Shown here in pieces: positions 26,114 to 34,578 of a stretch of DNA of 64,000 bases (positions are counted from its first letter, which is position 1; the number at the start of each line of letters is the position of its first letter). The position numbers and the translations under genes are program-made. The stretch comes from Anaerolineae bacterium (lineage in GTDB: Bacteria > Chloroflexota > Anaerolineae > Aggregatilineales > Phototrophicaceae): assembly GCA_022820665.1 (NCBI GenBank), contig JAJEFB010000029.1, forward strand, positions 62,001 to 126,000, read 5' to 3'. A model generated the notes under the pieces. The model saw nothing but the letters and a program-made list of their open reading frames with translations, was not told where the DNA came from and searched no databases.

Positions 26114-26141
26114 TTGACCCCAGGCAGATATTTGCTAACAT
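26114..26141 (+). promoter_or_regulatory. promoter for the thiolase gene
   Basis: TTGACC, a 16-nt spacer and TAACAT, 32 nt upstream of the thiolase ATG, within the 112-nt gap to the divergent ATPase gene. It shows that the thiolase can be transcribed independently of tetR-SDR-fadN. Confidence 0.5.
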
Positions 26142-26172
26142 AAAGCCACACTACGCTCGAAAGGACAACACC

Positions 26173-27357
26173 ATGCGCGAAGCAGTCATAGTCGCAACAT
26201 CTCGCACAGCGGTCGGCAAGGCATTGCGCGGCAGCACCAAGAACGCCCGCTCGGACGATATGGCGGCGACGGTCATCGCCGATTTGCTCGACAAGACCGA
26301 AGGCAAGCTGGATCCGGCCGATATTGACGACGTGATCATGGGCTGCGCTATGCCCGAGGGATCGCAGGGCATGAACTTCGCGCGCGTGATCGCCTTGCGC
26401 GCCGGTTTGCCGGTGGATACGCCCGGGCAAACGGTCAATCGCTTCTGCTCCAGCGGCTTGCAGACCATCGCCCTAGCCGCCAACAGCATCATCGCCGACC
26501 AGGCGGATGTGGTGATCGCGGGGGGCGCCGAGTCGATGTCCTCCGTGCCGATGACCGGGCACCACTTGAGCCCAAATCCTCACATGGCGGAAAACGACCC
26601 CAATGTCTATATGAGCATGGGGCTGACCGCCGAGCGGGTCGTCAGCGAATTCGGCATCGATCGCGAAGATATGGATCGATTCGCATACGAAAGTCATCGC
26701 AAGGCCGCCGCCGCTACTGATGCGGGAATTTTCGCCGAAGAGATCGTGCCCTTCGCCTGGGAAGAGACCGTCGTCGGCGACAATGGCATGCCCGCCACGA
26801 TAGCGAGGATCCTCGACCAGGACGAACATCTGCGCCGGGAAACTACAATAGAAGCGCTTGCCGAGCTCAAGCCGGTCTTCAAAGCGAAGGGATCGGTGAC
26901 CGCTGGCAATTCCAGCCCCTTGAGCGACGGCGCGGCCGCGGTAGTTGTCATGGACAGGGAAAAGGCAGAAAAGTCAGGTTTGACGCCCTTGGCTCGATTT
27001 GTAGGATTCTCGGTCGCTGGCGTCCGGCCGGAGATCATGGGCGTTGGTCCCATCAAAGCGGTGCCAAAGGCGCTGAAACGATGTGGCCTGACGCTCGACG
27101 ACATTGATGTCATCGAGCTTAATGAAGCATTTGCTTCGCAGTCGCTGGCGGTCATGCGCGAATTGGAACTGAATCCGGAGATCGTCAACGTCAATGGCGG
27201 GGCGATTGCGTTGGGACATCCCCTGGGCTGCACCGGCGCCAAGCTGACGGTGCAACTCATCAACGAGATGAAACGGCGCGGCAGCAGCTATGGCATGGTC
27301 ACGATGTGCATTGGCGGTGGCATGGGCGCGGCCGGCATCTTCCAGAACCTCAACTAG
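26173..27357 (+). CDS. fadA: acetyl-CoA acyltransferase (thiolase)
   Basis: Thiolytic cleavage of 3-ketoacyl-CoA, the last beta-oxidation step. 394 residues from ATG 26173, with AAAGGA 7 nt upstream. The nucleophilic Cys is in NRFCSSGLQTIALA, the His in NEAFASQSLAV context and the second Cys/His pair in GGAIALGHPLGCTGAK and CIGGGMGAAG. It should work with the FadN-type enzyme at 21842, completing beta-oxidation from enoyl-CoA onward; no acyl-CoA dehydrogenase is seen here. Confidence 0.95.
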   Translation: MREAVIVATSRTAVGKALRGSTKNARSDDMAATVIADLLDKTEGKLDPADIDDVIMGCAMPEGSQGMNFARVIALRAGLPVDTPGQTVNRFCSSGLQTIALAANSIIADQADVVIAGGAESMSSVPMTGHHLSPNPHMAENDPNVYMSMGLTAERVVSEFGIDREDMDRFAYESHRKAAAATDAGIFAEEIVPFAWEETVVGDNGMPATIARILDQDEHLRRETTIEALAELKPVFKAKGSVTAGNSSPLSDGAAAVVVMDREKAEKSGLTPLARFVGFSVAGVRPEIMGVGPIKAVPKALKRCGLTLDDIDVIELNEAFASQSLAVMRELELNPEIVNVNGGAIALGHPLGCTGAKLTVQLINEMKRRGSSYGMVTMCIGGGMGAAGIFQNLN

Positions 27358-27365
27358 GGGCAACT

Positions 27366-28784
27366 TTACGGTAGCATGTTGACCGCCGGCAGGGGCAACC
27401 TGAATTCTACAGTTGTCCCGCGGCCAAGTCCCTCGCTTTTGACGTCAATAGCGCCGCCATGCGCTTCAATTATCGCGCGGGCGATATCCAGTCCCAATCC
27501 CCTTCCGCGACTTCGGGATTGATCTGTCCGGTAGAATCGCTCGAAGATATGCGGCAAATCAGCCGGATCAATTCCCACACCATCATCCTGCACTGTAATC
27601 CGGAGATATTTGTCCCCTTCCAATTTTGCCGCTACAATCACCTGTCCATCCGCCGCGTGTTGAAGCGCATTGTGTACGATGTTTCCCAAGGCTTGACGTA
27701 TTCGCGCCGAGTCAAGTTGAAGTGTTGGCAATTGCGGGAGCGGCTGTAGCGACAAGCTGACTTGCTGCGCTTGAGCCTGTGGTTGCCATCGTTCAACTTC
27801 GCTAATCAGTAGTTCGCCAACAGCGCATTGTTCAACACGGAGTTGCAACTCGCCGGAGTCGGTCTCCGCCAGCCAATTCAAGTCATTCACCAGATTGCGC
27901 AGCATATTCACTTCCTGGATGATGTGCCGCGCCGCGTGGTCGGGCTCTTGCAGGTCATCCTGCAGCGCCTTGGCTTCCAACTGAATCACGGTCAAAGGCG
28001 TGTTGAGTTCATGGGAGACGTCATTGATCAATCGTTTGCGCAAGTCGCGCTGTCTTTGCAGTGCGCTTGTCATTTGATTAAAGGTGGCGCTCATCTGGCC
28101 CAATTCATCGTTCGACGTGACCGGCAGCAAAGTCGCGTCATCGCGCTGGGCTATCGCTCGGGTGGCTTTTGTCAAAGCGGAGATCGGCGCGGTAATGCGT
28201 CTCGATAGAGAAGTCGCCAGTGACAAGGCAATGATGAGAATAAAGGCGCCGCTTGCGATGAAACTGAGTAGCAGATCACGCAGAAAACTGATTGATTCCG
28301 TTTCCAGAAAGTTCTGATTGACATCCACGTACACAGAGCCAACAGTCCGCCCGGTCCGCAAATCCAGAATCTCCCTGGGCTGGCTCGACAAAGCCGGACT
28401 CATCTCGCCGATTTCAAGTTGAGAAAAATTATCGTGGATGATTCGTCCCGCAAGATCAACAATGACGACGCGGATCCTCTCGATATGAAAACCTTCGTCG
28501 TCTTCGCCCCTGGATTCGCCTTCGTGCCCTTCGCGACTCTCGGTTTCATGTGCGTAAAGGTAGCCCAGTGCCAACAATGCCATATCGACCGCGCCCCAGC
28601 CATTCTCCGCCGTGTAAGCCCGGCTCAGTTGCCGCGCTAGAGCGCCCGCTTCCGCACGGCCCAGCCCGCTCACGAAGGCATCGAATTGACGCTGGATGGT
28701 GTAATAACTGGCTGCCAAATTCCATGCGACCGTCAGAGCAATAACGATGATCAAAAGTCGCAAAATGCGCCAGCGTAATGTCAT
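27366..28784 (-). CDS. sensor histidine kinase
   Basis: 472 residues: TM1 (about 7-25), an extracytoplasmic sensor region with an acidic, Glu/His-containing loop (about residues 80-100), TM2 (about 185-205), HAMP, HisKA with the H-box NDVSHELNTPLTV, then HATPase_c with NIVHNALQHA (N box), DDGVGIDP (G1) and GRGLGLDIARAI (G2). Its ATG shares one base with the stop of the upstream regulator (TAATG), with GGAGGG just upstream. Forms a two-component system; the signal is unknown. Confidence 0.93.
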   Translation of the reverse strand: MTLRWRILRLLIIVIALTVAWNLAASYYTIQRQFDAFVSGLGRAEAGALARQLSRAYTAENGWGAVDMALLALGYLYAHETESREGHEGESRGEDDEGFHIERIRVVIVDLAGRIIHDNFSQLEIGEMSPALSSQPREILDLRTGRTVGSVYVDVNQNFLETESISFLRDLLLSFIASGAFILIIALSLATSLSRRITAPISALTKATRAIAQRDDATLLPVTSNDELGQMSATFNQMTSALQRQRDLRKRLINDVSHELNTPLTVIQLEAKALQDDLQEPDHAARHIIQEVNMLRNLVNDLNWLAETDSGELQLRVEQCAVGELLISEVERWQPQAQAQQVSLSLQPLPQLPTLQLDSARIRQALGNIVHNALQHAADGQVIVAAKLEGDKYLRITVQDDGVGIDPADLPHIFERFYRTDQSRSRGRGLGLDIARAIIEAHGGAIDVKSEGLGRGTTVEFRLPLPAVNMLP

Positions 28785-29461
28785 TATCCCTCCTCCGCGA
28801 CAAATCGATAGCCCGTGCCATAAACGGTTTGAATCGGCTGATGACCGCCGCTTGCCAGTTGCTTGCGCAAGCGAAGGATATGATTGTCTATCGCCCGGTC
28901 AAAGCCGTCAAAATCATTGTCCAAAGCCAGCGTGATGAGTTGATCTCTTGTGAGGACCTGATTGGGATGACGCATGAAAGCAAGCAGCAGGGCAAACTGT
29001 GTCTGGCTCAAGGAGACGGGTTGCTCGTTGATTGTCAAGCTCTGGCTCGTTATATTGAGGCTGATGTTGCCGCAGGTCAACACTTGCTGGACTTCGCCCT
29101 CCACCCGGCGTAATACGGCTTTGGCGCGAGCGACAACTTCATCCGGGTTGAAGGGCTTGACGATATAATCATCTGCCCCGCTTTCCAATCCTTTGATCCG
29201 TTCGGCATGTGTCTCCCTAGCTGTCAGCATGATAATCGGCACATCGGATTCGCGCCGCAAGATATTACAAACCGCAATGCCATCAAGGCGCGGAAGCGTC
29301 AAATCGAGGATGATCAGGTCGGGCGCTAGGCTGCGGGCGGCGGCAAGACCGGCCTGGCCGTCATAAGCGACTTCGGCGCTGAAGCCCGCCCGCTGAAAAT
29401 AGATCTTTACCCAGTTGGCAATACGTCTGTCGTCTTCAATGATCAAGATGGTTTGACTCAT
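28784..29461 (-). CDS. OmpR/PhoB-family response regulator
   Basis: 225 residues. Receiver domain with acidic pocket IEDDRR (residues 8-13), phosphoacceptor Asp in LIILDLTLPRLDG (about 52), the Thr in MLTARE and the Lys in YIVKPF. The C-terminal winged helix (LSQTQFALLLAFM, FDRAIDNHILRLRKQL, VYGTGYRFV) is the OmpR type. Transcribed with the downstream kinase. The 5' leader holds a 9-bp stem at 29478-29512. Confidence 0.94.
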   Translation of the reverse strand: MSQTILIIEDDRRIANWVKIYFQRAGFSAEVAYDGQAGLAAARSLAPDLIILDLTLPRLDGIAVCNILRRESDVPIIMLTARETHAERIKGLESGADDYIVKPFNPDEVVARAKAVLRRVEGEVQQVLTCGNISLNITSQSLTINEQPVSLSQTQFALLLAFMRHPNQVLTRDQLITLALDNDFDGFDRAIDNHILRLRKQLASGGHQPIQTVYGTGYRFVAEEG

Positions 29462-29477
29462 GATGCCTCGCGTATGG

Positions 29478-29512
29478 CTCAGGCGCCCGTCTTGTTGGGC
29501 AACGCGCCTGAG
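29478..29512 (-). other. leader hairpin upstream of the response regulator
   Basis: A perfect 9-bp inverted repeat CTCAGGCGC/GCGCCTGAG with a 17-nt loop ends 16 nt before the response-regulator ATG. No U-run follows, so it is not a terminator. It may be an mRNA hairpin or a binding site. Confidence 0.35.
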
Positions 29513-29895
29513 TATAGGACTTACGGAGTGTCTGGTTCAAGGCTGGAGGGGCGCCCTTGGTCTCCCTTAGCGTCGCCGTGACTCACTGCTTGCGGTCCCC
29601 TGCCTCGGACGTTTCGGACTCCCGCCCAAATACGAGTCCGACTGCATCCGCCGATCATGACGATGCTAGCGCTCCAGAGTCTGTCCTTCTTCATGTCTGC
29701 GCCTCTTTTTTACTTCTACGGATTTACTGAGCAAATATCTCCTCATTGTCCGCAATCTAGCGATGAAATGTCGCAGAATTATCTCAATTCCCGAGCAATT
29801 CGCCGGCGCTTCGGGCGTATCGCTATTTTCTTTATCGGTCTACACTGGAAGGCATAGCTTTTCGAGCGCATTGATAAGGTTTCCTGGGGCAGAGG
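29513..29895. other. intergenic region between response regulator and methyltransferase
   Basis: About 380 nt between divergent genes. The only structure I see is a 7-bp inverted repeat CGGACTC/GAGTCCG at 29615-29640. No tRNA or convincing small gene was found. It must hold the promoters for both directions, but no clear hexamer pair was identified. Confidence 0.5.
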
Positions 29896-30663
29896 ATGTC
29901 AGCGTTTTATACGAGAGTGGCGCGCTTCTACGATGCGGAGAACGCCGACAAAACGGATGATTTGCAGCTCTATAGCGAACTCGCCGAGGAGAACAAAGGC
30001 GACATCCTTGATGTCGGCTGCGGCACCGGTCGCGTACTGATTCACCTGGCGCAACAAGGGCATCAAGTTCATGGCATCGATAATGATCGCGCCATGCTGG
30101 ACCGGCTTGAACGCAACCTGGAACAGACGGCGCTGCTCGATGACAAGATAAGCGCCATCCATGCTGATGTCTTGAAACATGAGTATCAATCGCGTTTTGC
30201 CTTGATCCTGTTGACCTATAACGTAATGATGCACTTTCACGAGCAAGACCGGCAGATCGCGCTGCTGAGCAAGCTGCGTCGCTGGCTTGCGGACGACGGC
30301 TTGTTGGTCATTGATCTGCCAAACGCGGGTCCCGCATTCGCGTCGCCAGATACCGAGGCGCCCGCGTTGGAACGAACCTTTCTGGATCCGGAAACGGGGC
30401 ACATGATTATGCTGCAGTCCGTTAGCTTCATCGACCGCGCGCGGCAACTGCTGCATGTCGACTGGATCTACGACATAATCGATGGCGATGGCAGCGTCAA
30501 GAGGCTGTTCGCGCCACACAGACTTCGCTACTTTTTCCTGGCTGAACTCAAACTGCTTTTGCAACGCTGCGGTCTTGGGCTGGCTGCAGTCTACGGCGAT
30601 ACCGGCCGCGAGGATTACACATCCGAAAGCGAACGAATGATCGTCTTTGCCAATGCAGTCTGA
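29896..30663 (+). CDS. class I SAM-dependent methyltransferase
   Basis: 255 residues, cytoplasmic. SAM-binding motif I is ILDVGCGTGRVLIHLA (about residues 37-52), followed by the acidic end of strand 2 (GIDND) and motif post-II IHADV; LLVIDLPNAG forms the strand-5 region. The substrate-binding half contains no diagnostic motif, so the methyl acceptor is unknown. The ATG at 29896 is preceded by GGGGCAGAGG. Its 3' end overlaps the following lipoprotein gene by 17 nt. Confidence 0.85.
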   Translation: MSAFYTRVARFYDAENADKTDDLQLYSELAEENKGDILDVGCGTGRVLIHLAQQGHQVHGIDNDRAMLDRLERNLEQTALLDDKISAIHADVLKHEYQSRFALILLTYNVMMHFHEQDRQIALLSKLRRWLADDGLLVIDLPNAGPAFASPDTEAPALERTFLDPETGHMIMLQSVSFIDRARQLLHVDWIYDIIDGDGSVKRLFAPHRLRYFFLAELKLLLQRCGLGLAAVYGDTGREDYTSESERMIVFANAV

Positions 30664-31537
30664 GCGCCTCGCGATGATATCGTTAACTCGCCAGGGATTA
30701 TCCCTTAGCCGTTGTTTTCTATTGCTGTGCATCACCGCGCTGGTCGCAGGATGTACGCTGGCAGAGGTCAATCCAAGAAGATCCGCGCCGACGGCAACGC
30801 CTTTACCGCCGCGGCCAGCCGCCGCACCGACGACCGAGATATTATCCTCTGAAGAACTATATGGGGACGACGCAAGCGTCCTGGGCCGTACGGACCCAAG
30901 TTTCGCCTCCTTGCCTGTCGACGCGGTACTTCCGCCAGCGCCTTTAGGGGATTCCACGCGTCGCGTCAAGGTCGTTTTGGAAGACGGCTCCGTGTTAGAA
31001 GGTGAACGCTACGGTTTCGGCGTGCTGCGCCAACCGGGAATACTGATATTGAGTCGGGACGTTTCCAATTGGCGTCCGCTGACCAAGCGCTTGGCGGAGC
31101 AGGGTTTTGTCGTCTTGGCACTCGAAACTGGCGGTTGGTTAGAAGCGCAGCACCTGACGACAATATTGCGCTCCCTGACCGCCATCAGCAAGGTAGACGC
31201 GGGCTGGATTGCCATTATTGGCGCGGAACGCTCCGCCGACCTGGCGCTGCTCGGCTGCGCTGTCAACGAATTGTGCGACGCTGCCGCGCTCCTCAGCCCC
31301 TTGTCCCGGGATACATTGCTCAACATGCTGTTGAGCTACGGCGCGCGTCCGCTCTGGCTGGCTGCGGCAAAAGACGATGCCGAAGCCCATGCCGCGGCTC
31401 GGGCGCTGGCGCGCTCCGCCCCTGGCGAGGCGCAGTTCCTTGAATACGATCGGGGCAGAGGTGTGGAATTGCTGGTGAATCAACCCGAAGTTGTGGACCA
31501 ATTGGCGGAGTGGCTGTCATTGAATCTTGGCGGCTGA
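30647..31537 (+). CDS. lipoprotein with alpha/beta-hydrolase-like domain
   Basis: 296 residues. An N-terminal signal of hydrophobic residues (LSRCFLLLCITALV) ends in a lipobox LVAGC, so the mature protein is membrane-anchored outside the cell. A Pro/Thr-rich linker (about residues 45-70) follows. The rest looks like a dienelactone-hydrolase-type fold (GILILSRD, FVVLALETGG, AIIGAERSADLALL, with G-x-E-R-S at the nucleophile elbow position). The elbow is not a classical GxSxG, so catalysis is doubtful. ATG 30674 is an alternative start. A terminator follows directly. Confidence 0.72.
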   Translation: MPMQSERLAMISLTRQGLSLSRCFLLLCITALVAGCTLAEVNPRRSAPTATPLPPRPAAAPTTEILSSEELYGDDASVLGRTDPSFASLPVDAVLPPAPLGDSTRRVKVVLEDGSVLEGERYGFGVLRQPGILILSRDVSNWRPLTKRLAEQGFVVLALETGGWLEAQHLTTILRSLTAISKVDAGWIAIIGAERSADLALLGCAVNELCDAAALLSPLSRDTLLNMLLSYGARPLWLAAAKDDAEAHAAARALARSAPGEAQFLEYDRGRGVELLVNQPEVVDQLAEWLSLNLGG

Positions 31538-31580
31538 AGCGCGCCCGGTTGGCAGGGCAATCGCTTCAAATTATTTTTTC
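31535..31580 (+). terminator. intrinsic terminator after the lipoprotein gene
   Basis: TGAAGCG/CGCTTCA 7-bp stem with a 20-nt loop, followed by AATTATTTTTTC. The left arm starts at the lipoprotein stop codon. Confidence 0.6.
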
Positions 31581-31649
31581 ACCTCAAAGACACTAAAGAG
31601 CCGCGTAGCTATGTGTCCTCTACAGACCTTGATCAACTGGCTGTGTCGG

Positions 31650-31669
31650 CGGTCAGTGTCCACGCGACC
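31650..31669 (+). repeat. 20-nt direct repeat, copy 1
   Basis: CGGTCAGTGTCCACGCGACC, identical to 32026-32045. Both copies have GGCTGTGTCG a short distance upstream. Confidence 0.6.
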
Positions 31670-31776
31670 TACGCGACCCTCAATAGTAAGAAACTCCCAA
31701 CGTCCGAATATTTAACCACTCTTCATCAGAACATCTGTGCTATAATGCCTGCAAACTCATCGAAGCGAGGACCGCC

Positions 31777-32280
31777 ATGCGCCTGCTTACAAGCATCCAT
31801 CATCGTACCCGGCGTTGCTGGCTTAAAAAGCAGCGCCGCCGACAAAACGCAACTTTGTCCGAAAAAAGTTTTTCTTTGTCCGCGAAACGGACAATGTCGG
31901 AGAAAGTTTTAACTAATAAACAACCAATCGATAATCCCGCGGCTACTCCCGGAAAGACGGTGATTAACCCAATGATTCCCTCAGTGCCGGCGGGCTGTGT
32001 CGAAGGGCTGTATCTACACGACCGACGGTCAGTGTCCACGCGACCCGCCGAAACGCCCGAAACCGCTTTTCGGCAAGCTCGAAACACCGCGTCCATTAAT
32101 TCACCCTTTCTATTCAAAATCATGATACGCTCTCCCTATGGATCAATTATCTCAAGTATGGAATCTCGGCGCCCAGCGGATGCCGTCCGCCTATTCCCCA
32201 CTTCACCGCCGGACTCAAAAAAGTCCCCTGCAAAAATACAGACTGTATCTATACGGTGTCTATACACTTTCGGGATTTAG
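31777..32280 (+). CDS. doubtful hypothetical protein
   Basis: A 167-residue open frame. In its favour are TATAAT at 31741-31746, GAGGA five nt before the ATG, and a basic N-terminus. Against it are the lack of any recognisable domain, Ser/Pro/Arg-rich sequence, an internal perfect hairpin and internal repeat copies. I list it only because the region would otherwise be empty. Confidence 0.2.
   Translation: MRLLTSIHHRTRRCWLKKQRRRQNATLSEKSFSLSAKRTMSEKVLTNKQPIDNPAATPGKTVINPMIPSVPAGCVEGLYLHDRRSVSTRPAETPETAFRQARNTASINSPFLFKIMIRSPYGSIISSMESRRPADAVRLFPTSPPDSKKSPAKIQTVSIRCLYTFGI
32026..32045 (+). repeat. 20-nt direct repeat, copy 2
   Basis: Identical to 31650-31669, 376 nt downstream of it. Confidence 0.6.
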
Positions 32281-32458
32281 GTGTAGAACCAGGGTATTTC
32301 AAGGGTAAATCGAGGAGGTATTTCAAGGGCAAAAGCCGCTTTTTTGGATGATTATGGGACGCGACACAGAATGATTTTGAAGCGATTGCCCCGGCGCCCG
32401 GTTGCCTGTCTCTCTTTTTTAATAAATCGCGTCGCTCATGCGACGAGAAGGTTTATTA

Positions 32459-32502
32459 TTTTGTGTGAGCGTGGCAGTCTTTTCGCTGCCGCCGGACGGC
32501 TG
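32459..32502 (+). repeat. dispersed hairpin repeat, copy B
   Basis: 44 nt: TTTTGTGTGAGCG, then GGCAG-TCTTTTCG-CTGCC stem-loop, then CGGCTG. 41 of 44 bases equal copy C, which begins 84 nt later. Upstream TTTATTA extends the match to copy A at 12771. Confidence 0.7.
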
Positions 32503-32542
32503 TTTATGGACGGACATGCTCGCTAGAATAGAGGCTCTATCG

Positions 32543-32586
32543 TTTTGTGTGAGCGCGGCAGTCTTTTCGCTGCCGCCGAGCGGCTG
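32543..32586 (+). repeat. dispersed hairpin repeat, copy C, in the M20 peptidase leader
   Basis: 44 nt with a perfect 7-bp stem GCGGCAG/CTGCCGC. It ends 11 nt before the peptidase ATG and abuts its ribosome site (AAAGGGG), so it lies in the mRNA leader and could affect translation. Confidence 0.7.
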
Positions 32587-32597
32587 AAAGGGGAAAG

Positions 32598-33737
32598 ATG
32601 TCAGAATTGCTCAATTATTTCACAGATCGTACAGAATCCATGCTAGAGGCATTGACGGAGATGGTCTCGCGCGAGTCCTTCACGCGGGACAAGGCGCAGG
32701 TCGACCGGCTCGTCGACTGGATGGGCGAGCGGTTCCAAGCCATGAACGCCGATTCGATCCTCCGTTATCCGCAGGGCGCATGTGGCGACTTTATGCTGGC
32801 CAAGTGGAACGCGGACGCGCCCGGCAAGCCATTCCTTTTCTTGGTCCATGTCGATACCGTTCATCCGATCGGATCGCTGGAAACCATGCCGATCAAGATC
32901 GAGGACGGGCGCTATTATGGTCCCGGCTCCCTGGATATGAAGGGCGGCACGGTCATTGCCTTGGAGGCCATCGACGGTTTGAGGGGGCGCGGCCAGTTGC
33001 CGGCTCGCCCTATACTCTTTCTGGTGACCACGGAAGAAGAAATCGGCAGTCCCGTTTCCGAGCCGCTGATCAAGCGACTGGCGGCGGATAGCGAACTTGT
33101 GCTGGTGATGGAACCGGCAACCAAAGAAGGCGCGATCAAAACCTGGCGCAAGGGCGGCGGCAAATACGAGTTGATCGTGGAAGGGCGGGCGGCGCACGCC
33201 GGCATCGCGCCACAGGAGGGCATTAACGCCATCATTGAATTTGCGCGGCAGGCTCTGGAAATCAATCGGCTGAACGATCTCAAGTACGGCACATCGGTCT
33301 CGATTACTGTGGTGGGGGGAGGCTCCGCCGGCAACGTGATTCCGGCGCGGGTCGAGGCTCATATTGATACGCGCGTCATGACGATTGACGCGATGGAAAA
33401 TCTGCACGATGCGCTGAGCAATCTTTATCCCAAGATGCCTGGCGCAAAAGTGATTTGCAGGCGGCACGGGCATCGCCCGCCCATGGAAAGGCGACCGGGC
33501 TTGTTTGAAAAGGCGGCCGCCGTCGGCGACAAGCACGGGATAACAATATACGAAGGCGGAACCGGCGGTGGCTCGGACGGCAATTTTACCGCGGCTATGG
33601 GCATTCCCACGCTGGATGGCTTGGGCGCGCATGGCGATGGCGCTCATGCGCCCCACGAACATGTCATTATCAGCAGCTTGCCGCGCCAGGCGGCATTGAT
33701 CGCGGCGCTGCTCCTGGGCTGGAAGGCTGAAGACTGA
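32598..33737 (+). CDS. M20-family metallopeptidase (glutamate carboxypeptidase-like)
   Basis: Di-zinc hydrolase, 379 residues, probably cytoplasmic. Metal ligands: His in LVHVDTVHPIG (about 82), bridging Asp in GSLDMKGG (about 115), Glu pair in TTEEEIGS (about 150), and the distal His in GLGAHGDGAHAPHEH. The dimerisation insert contains the substrate His (GRAAHAGIAPQ). The pattern is that of CPG2/ArgE-type enzymes; the exact substrate is unknown. The ATG is preceded by GGGGAAAG. Two tandem hairpin repeats lie in the leader. Confidence 0.92.
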   Translation: MSELLNYFTDRTESMLEALTEMVSRESFTRDKAQVDRLVDWMGERFQAMNADSILRYPQGACGDFMLAKWNADAPGKPFLFLVHVDTVHPIGSLETMPIKIEDGRYYGPGSLDMKGGTVIALEAIDGLRGRGQLPARPILFLVTTEEEIGSPVSEPLIKRLAADSELVLVMEPATKEGAIKTWRKGGGKYELIVEGRAAHAGIAPQEGINAIIEFARQALEINRLNDLKYGTSVSITVVGGGSAGNVIPARVEAHIDTRVMTIDAMENLHDALSNLYPKMPGAKVICRRHGHRPPMERRPGLFEKAAAVGDKHGITIYEGGTGGGSDGNFTAAMGIPTLDGLGAHGDGAHAPHEHVIISSLPRQAALIAALLLGWKAED

Positions 33738-33861
33738 GCCCGATTGACCACAATTTGCCTCCCGGTTACGAGTCGACAGTTGTCGCAATCGTACAAGGGA
33801 CGTCGGCTATTCTTGGCGCATCTTCCCCGTTTTTGACACGCGCGGCGACGCTAGAATTGCC

Positions 33862-34518
33862 ATGTATATTCAGTCAAATGCTTTTCGCGCGATGGAAGTC
33901 CTGTTCTTTTCAGCATTTGCGCTTTCGCTAGCTTTTGCCGTCCAGCCCGGCGTCATCGGATTTGAAGCCTTGCGGCGCGGCATCTCCGGCGGTTGGAGCG
34001 CCGCCCTGCATGTCGAGTTGGGATCGCTGGTGGGCGACGCTGTTTGGGCGGCGCTGGCGCTATTGGGCGCGTCGGTGTTGTTTCAGAACCGTGTTGTGAC
34101 CCTGCTGCTCGGGCTATTTGGCTCTGGGCTTATCTTGCGCTTCGCCTGGGATGCCTGGCGAGCCTCGCGCCAAGACTTAACAATCGCCGCGGACGGGAAC
34201 GCGCGGAGCAATCACTTTGTCGCTGGCGCCATGCTTTCTCTTTCCAATCCACAGAACATCACAGCCTGGCTGGGCATGAGCGGCGCCATCATCGGCTTGG
34301 GATTCCTCAATCCGCAGCCGATTCATCTCTTGGTATTCTTCTCAGGATTCATGACCGCGCAGGTCTGTTGGTGCTTCTTTTTCGCTACGGTGGTCGGATA
34401 CGGTCGCCGACTGCTGAATCAGCGCATTTTTCGCCGAATAAACCTCGCCTGCGCGCTCTTCCTTGCCTATATTGGCTGCCAACTGTTTGCGCAGACCCTG
34501 CAACTGGCGCTGACTTAA
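33862..34518 (+). CDS. LysE/RhtB-family amino-acid exporter
   Basis: 218 residues with about six membrane segments. The conserved N-terminal PGVIGFEALRRGISGGWSA and the LSLSNPQNITAWLG motif (Asn-Pro-Gln) are typical of the LysE superfamily. Inner-membrane efflux of amino acids or related metabolites is the family role; substrate unknown. ATG 33862, with ATG 33892 as a shorter alternative. No operon partner: upstream M20 peptidase is 124 nt away and the downstream HNH gene is convergent. Confidence 0.87.
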   Translation: MYIQSNAFRAMEVLFFSAFALSLAFAVQPGVIGFEALRRGISGGWSAALHVELGSLVGDAVWAALALLGASVLFQNRVVTLLLGLFGSGLILRFAWDAWRASRQDLTIAADGNARSNHFVAGAMLSLSNPQNITAWLGMSGAIIGLGFLNPQPIHLLVFFSGFMTAQVCWCFFFATVVGYGRRLLNQRIFRRINLACALFLAYIGCQLFAQTLQLALT

Positions 34519-34578
34519 TCGGAGCCAGTTTCGACGGGCAACTGCGGGGGAATTTCGGCGGCAAGTCGCGGGTTGTCG

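Larger units (their letters stand above)
31581..32458. other. 1-kb intergenic region with short repeats, no convincing gene
   Basis: No protein with recognisable features on either strand. It contains an exact 20-nt direct repeat (31650-31669 and 32026-32045), TATAAT at 31741, a hairpin TTGTCCG-CGAAA-CGGACAA near 31877-31895, two copies of GGTATTTCAAGGG 27 nt apart near 32290-32325, and a compound hairpin AATAAA/GTCGC...GCGAC/TTTATT at about 32431-32457. Two open frames (31777-32280 plus and 31800-32123 minus) overlap here; neither looks clearly coding. It may be a decayed accessory gene or an RNA region. Confidence 0.5.

Noticed and set aside
25942..26172. N-terminal extension of the thiolase upstream of ATG 26173
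   Set aside because: It overlaps the divergent ATPase gene, lacks homology to thiolases, and ATG 26173 has a good ribosome site and the family-typical start.
29899..30969. 356-codon frame antisense to the methyltransferase and lipoprotein genes
   Set aside because: Both plus-strand genes have strong motifs (SAM loop, lipobox). The minus frame is a shadow.
31800..32123. 107-codon minus-strand frame with a hydrophobic stretch
   Set aside because: No ribosome site or promoter seen, and the region is full of repeats. The single hydrophobic run is not enough to call a membrane protein.
32643..33788. 381-codon open frame antisense to the M20 peptidase
   Set aside because: The peptidase has intact metal ligands and a ribosome site; the antisense product has no recognisable feature.
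33833..33857. TTGACA ... TAGAAT as a promoter for the LysE gene
   Set aside because: The spacer is about 13 nt, too short to be credible.
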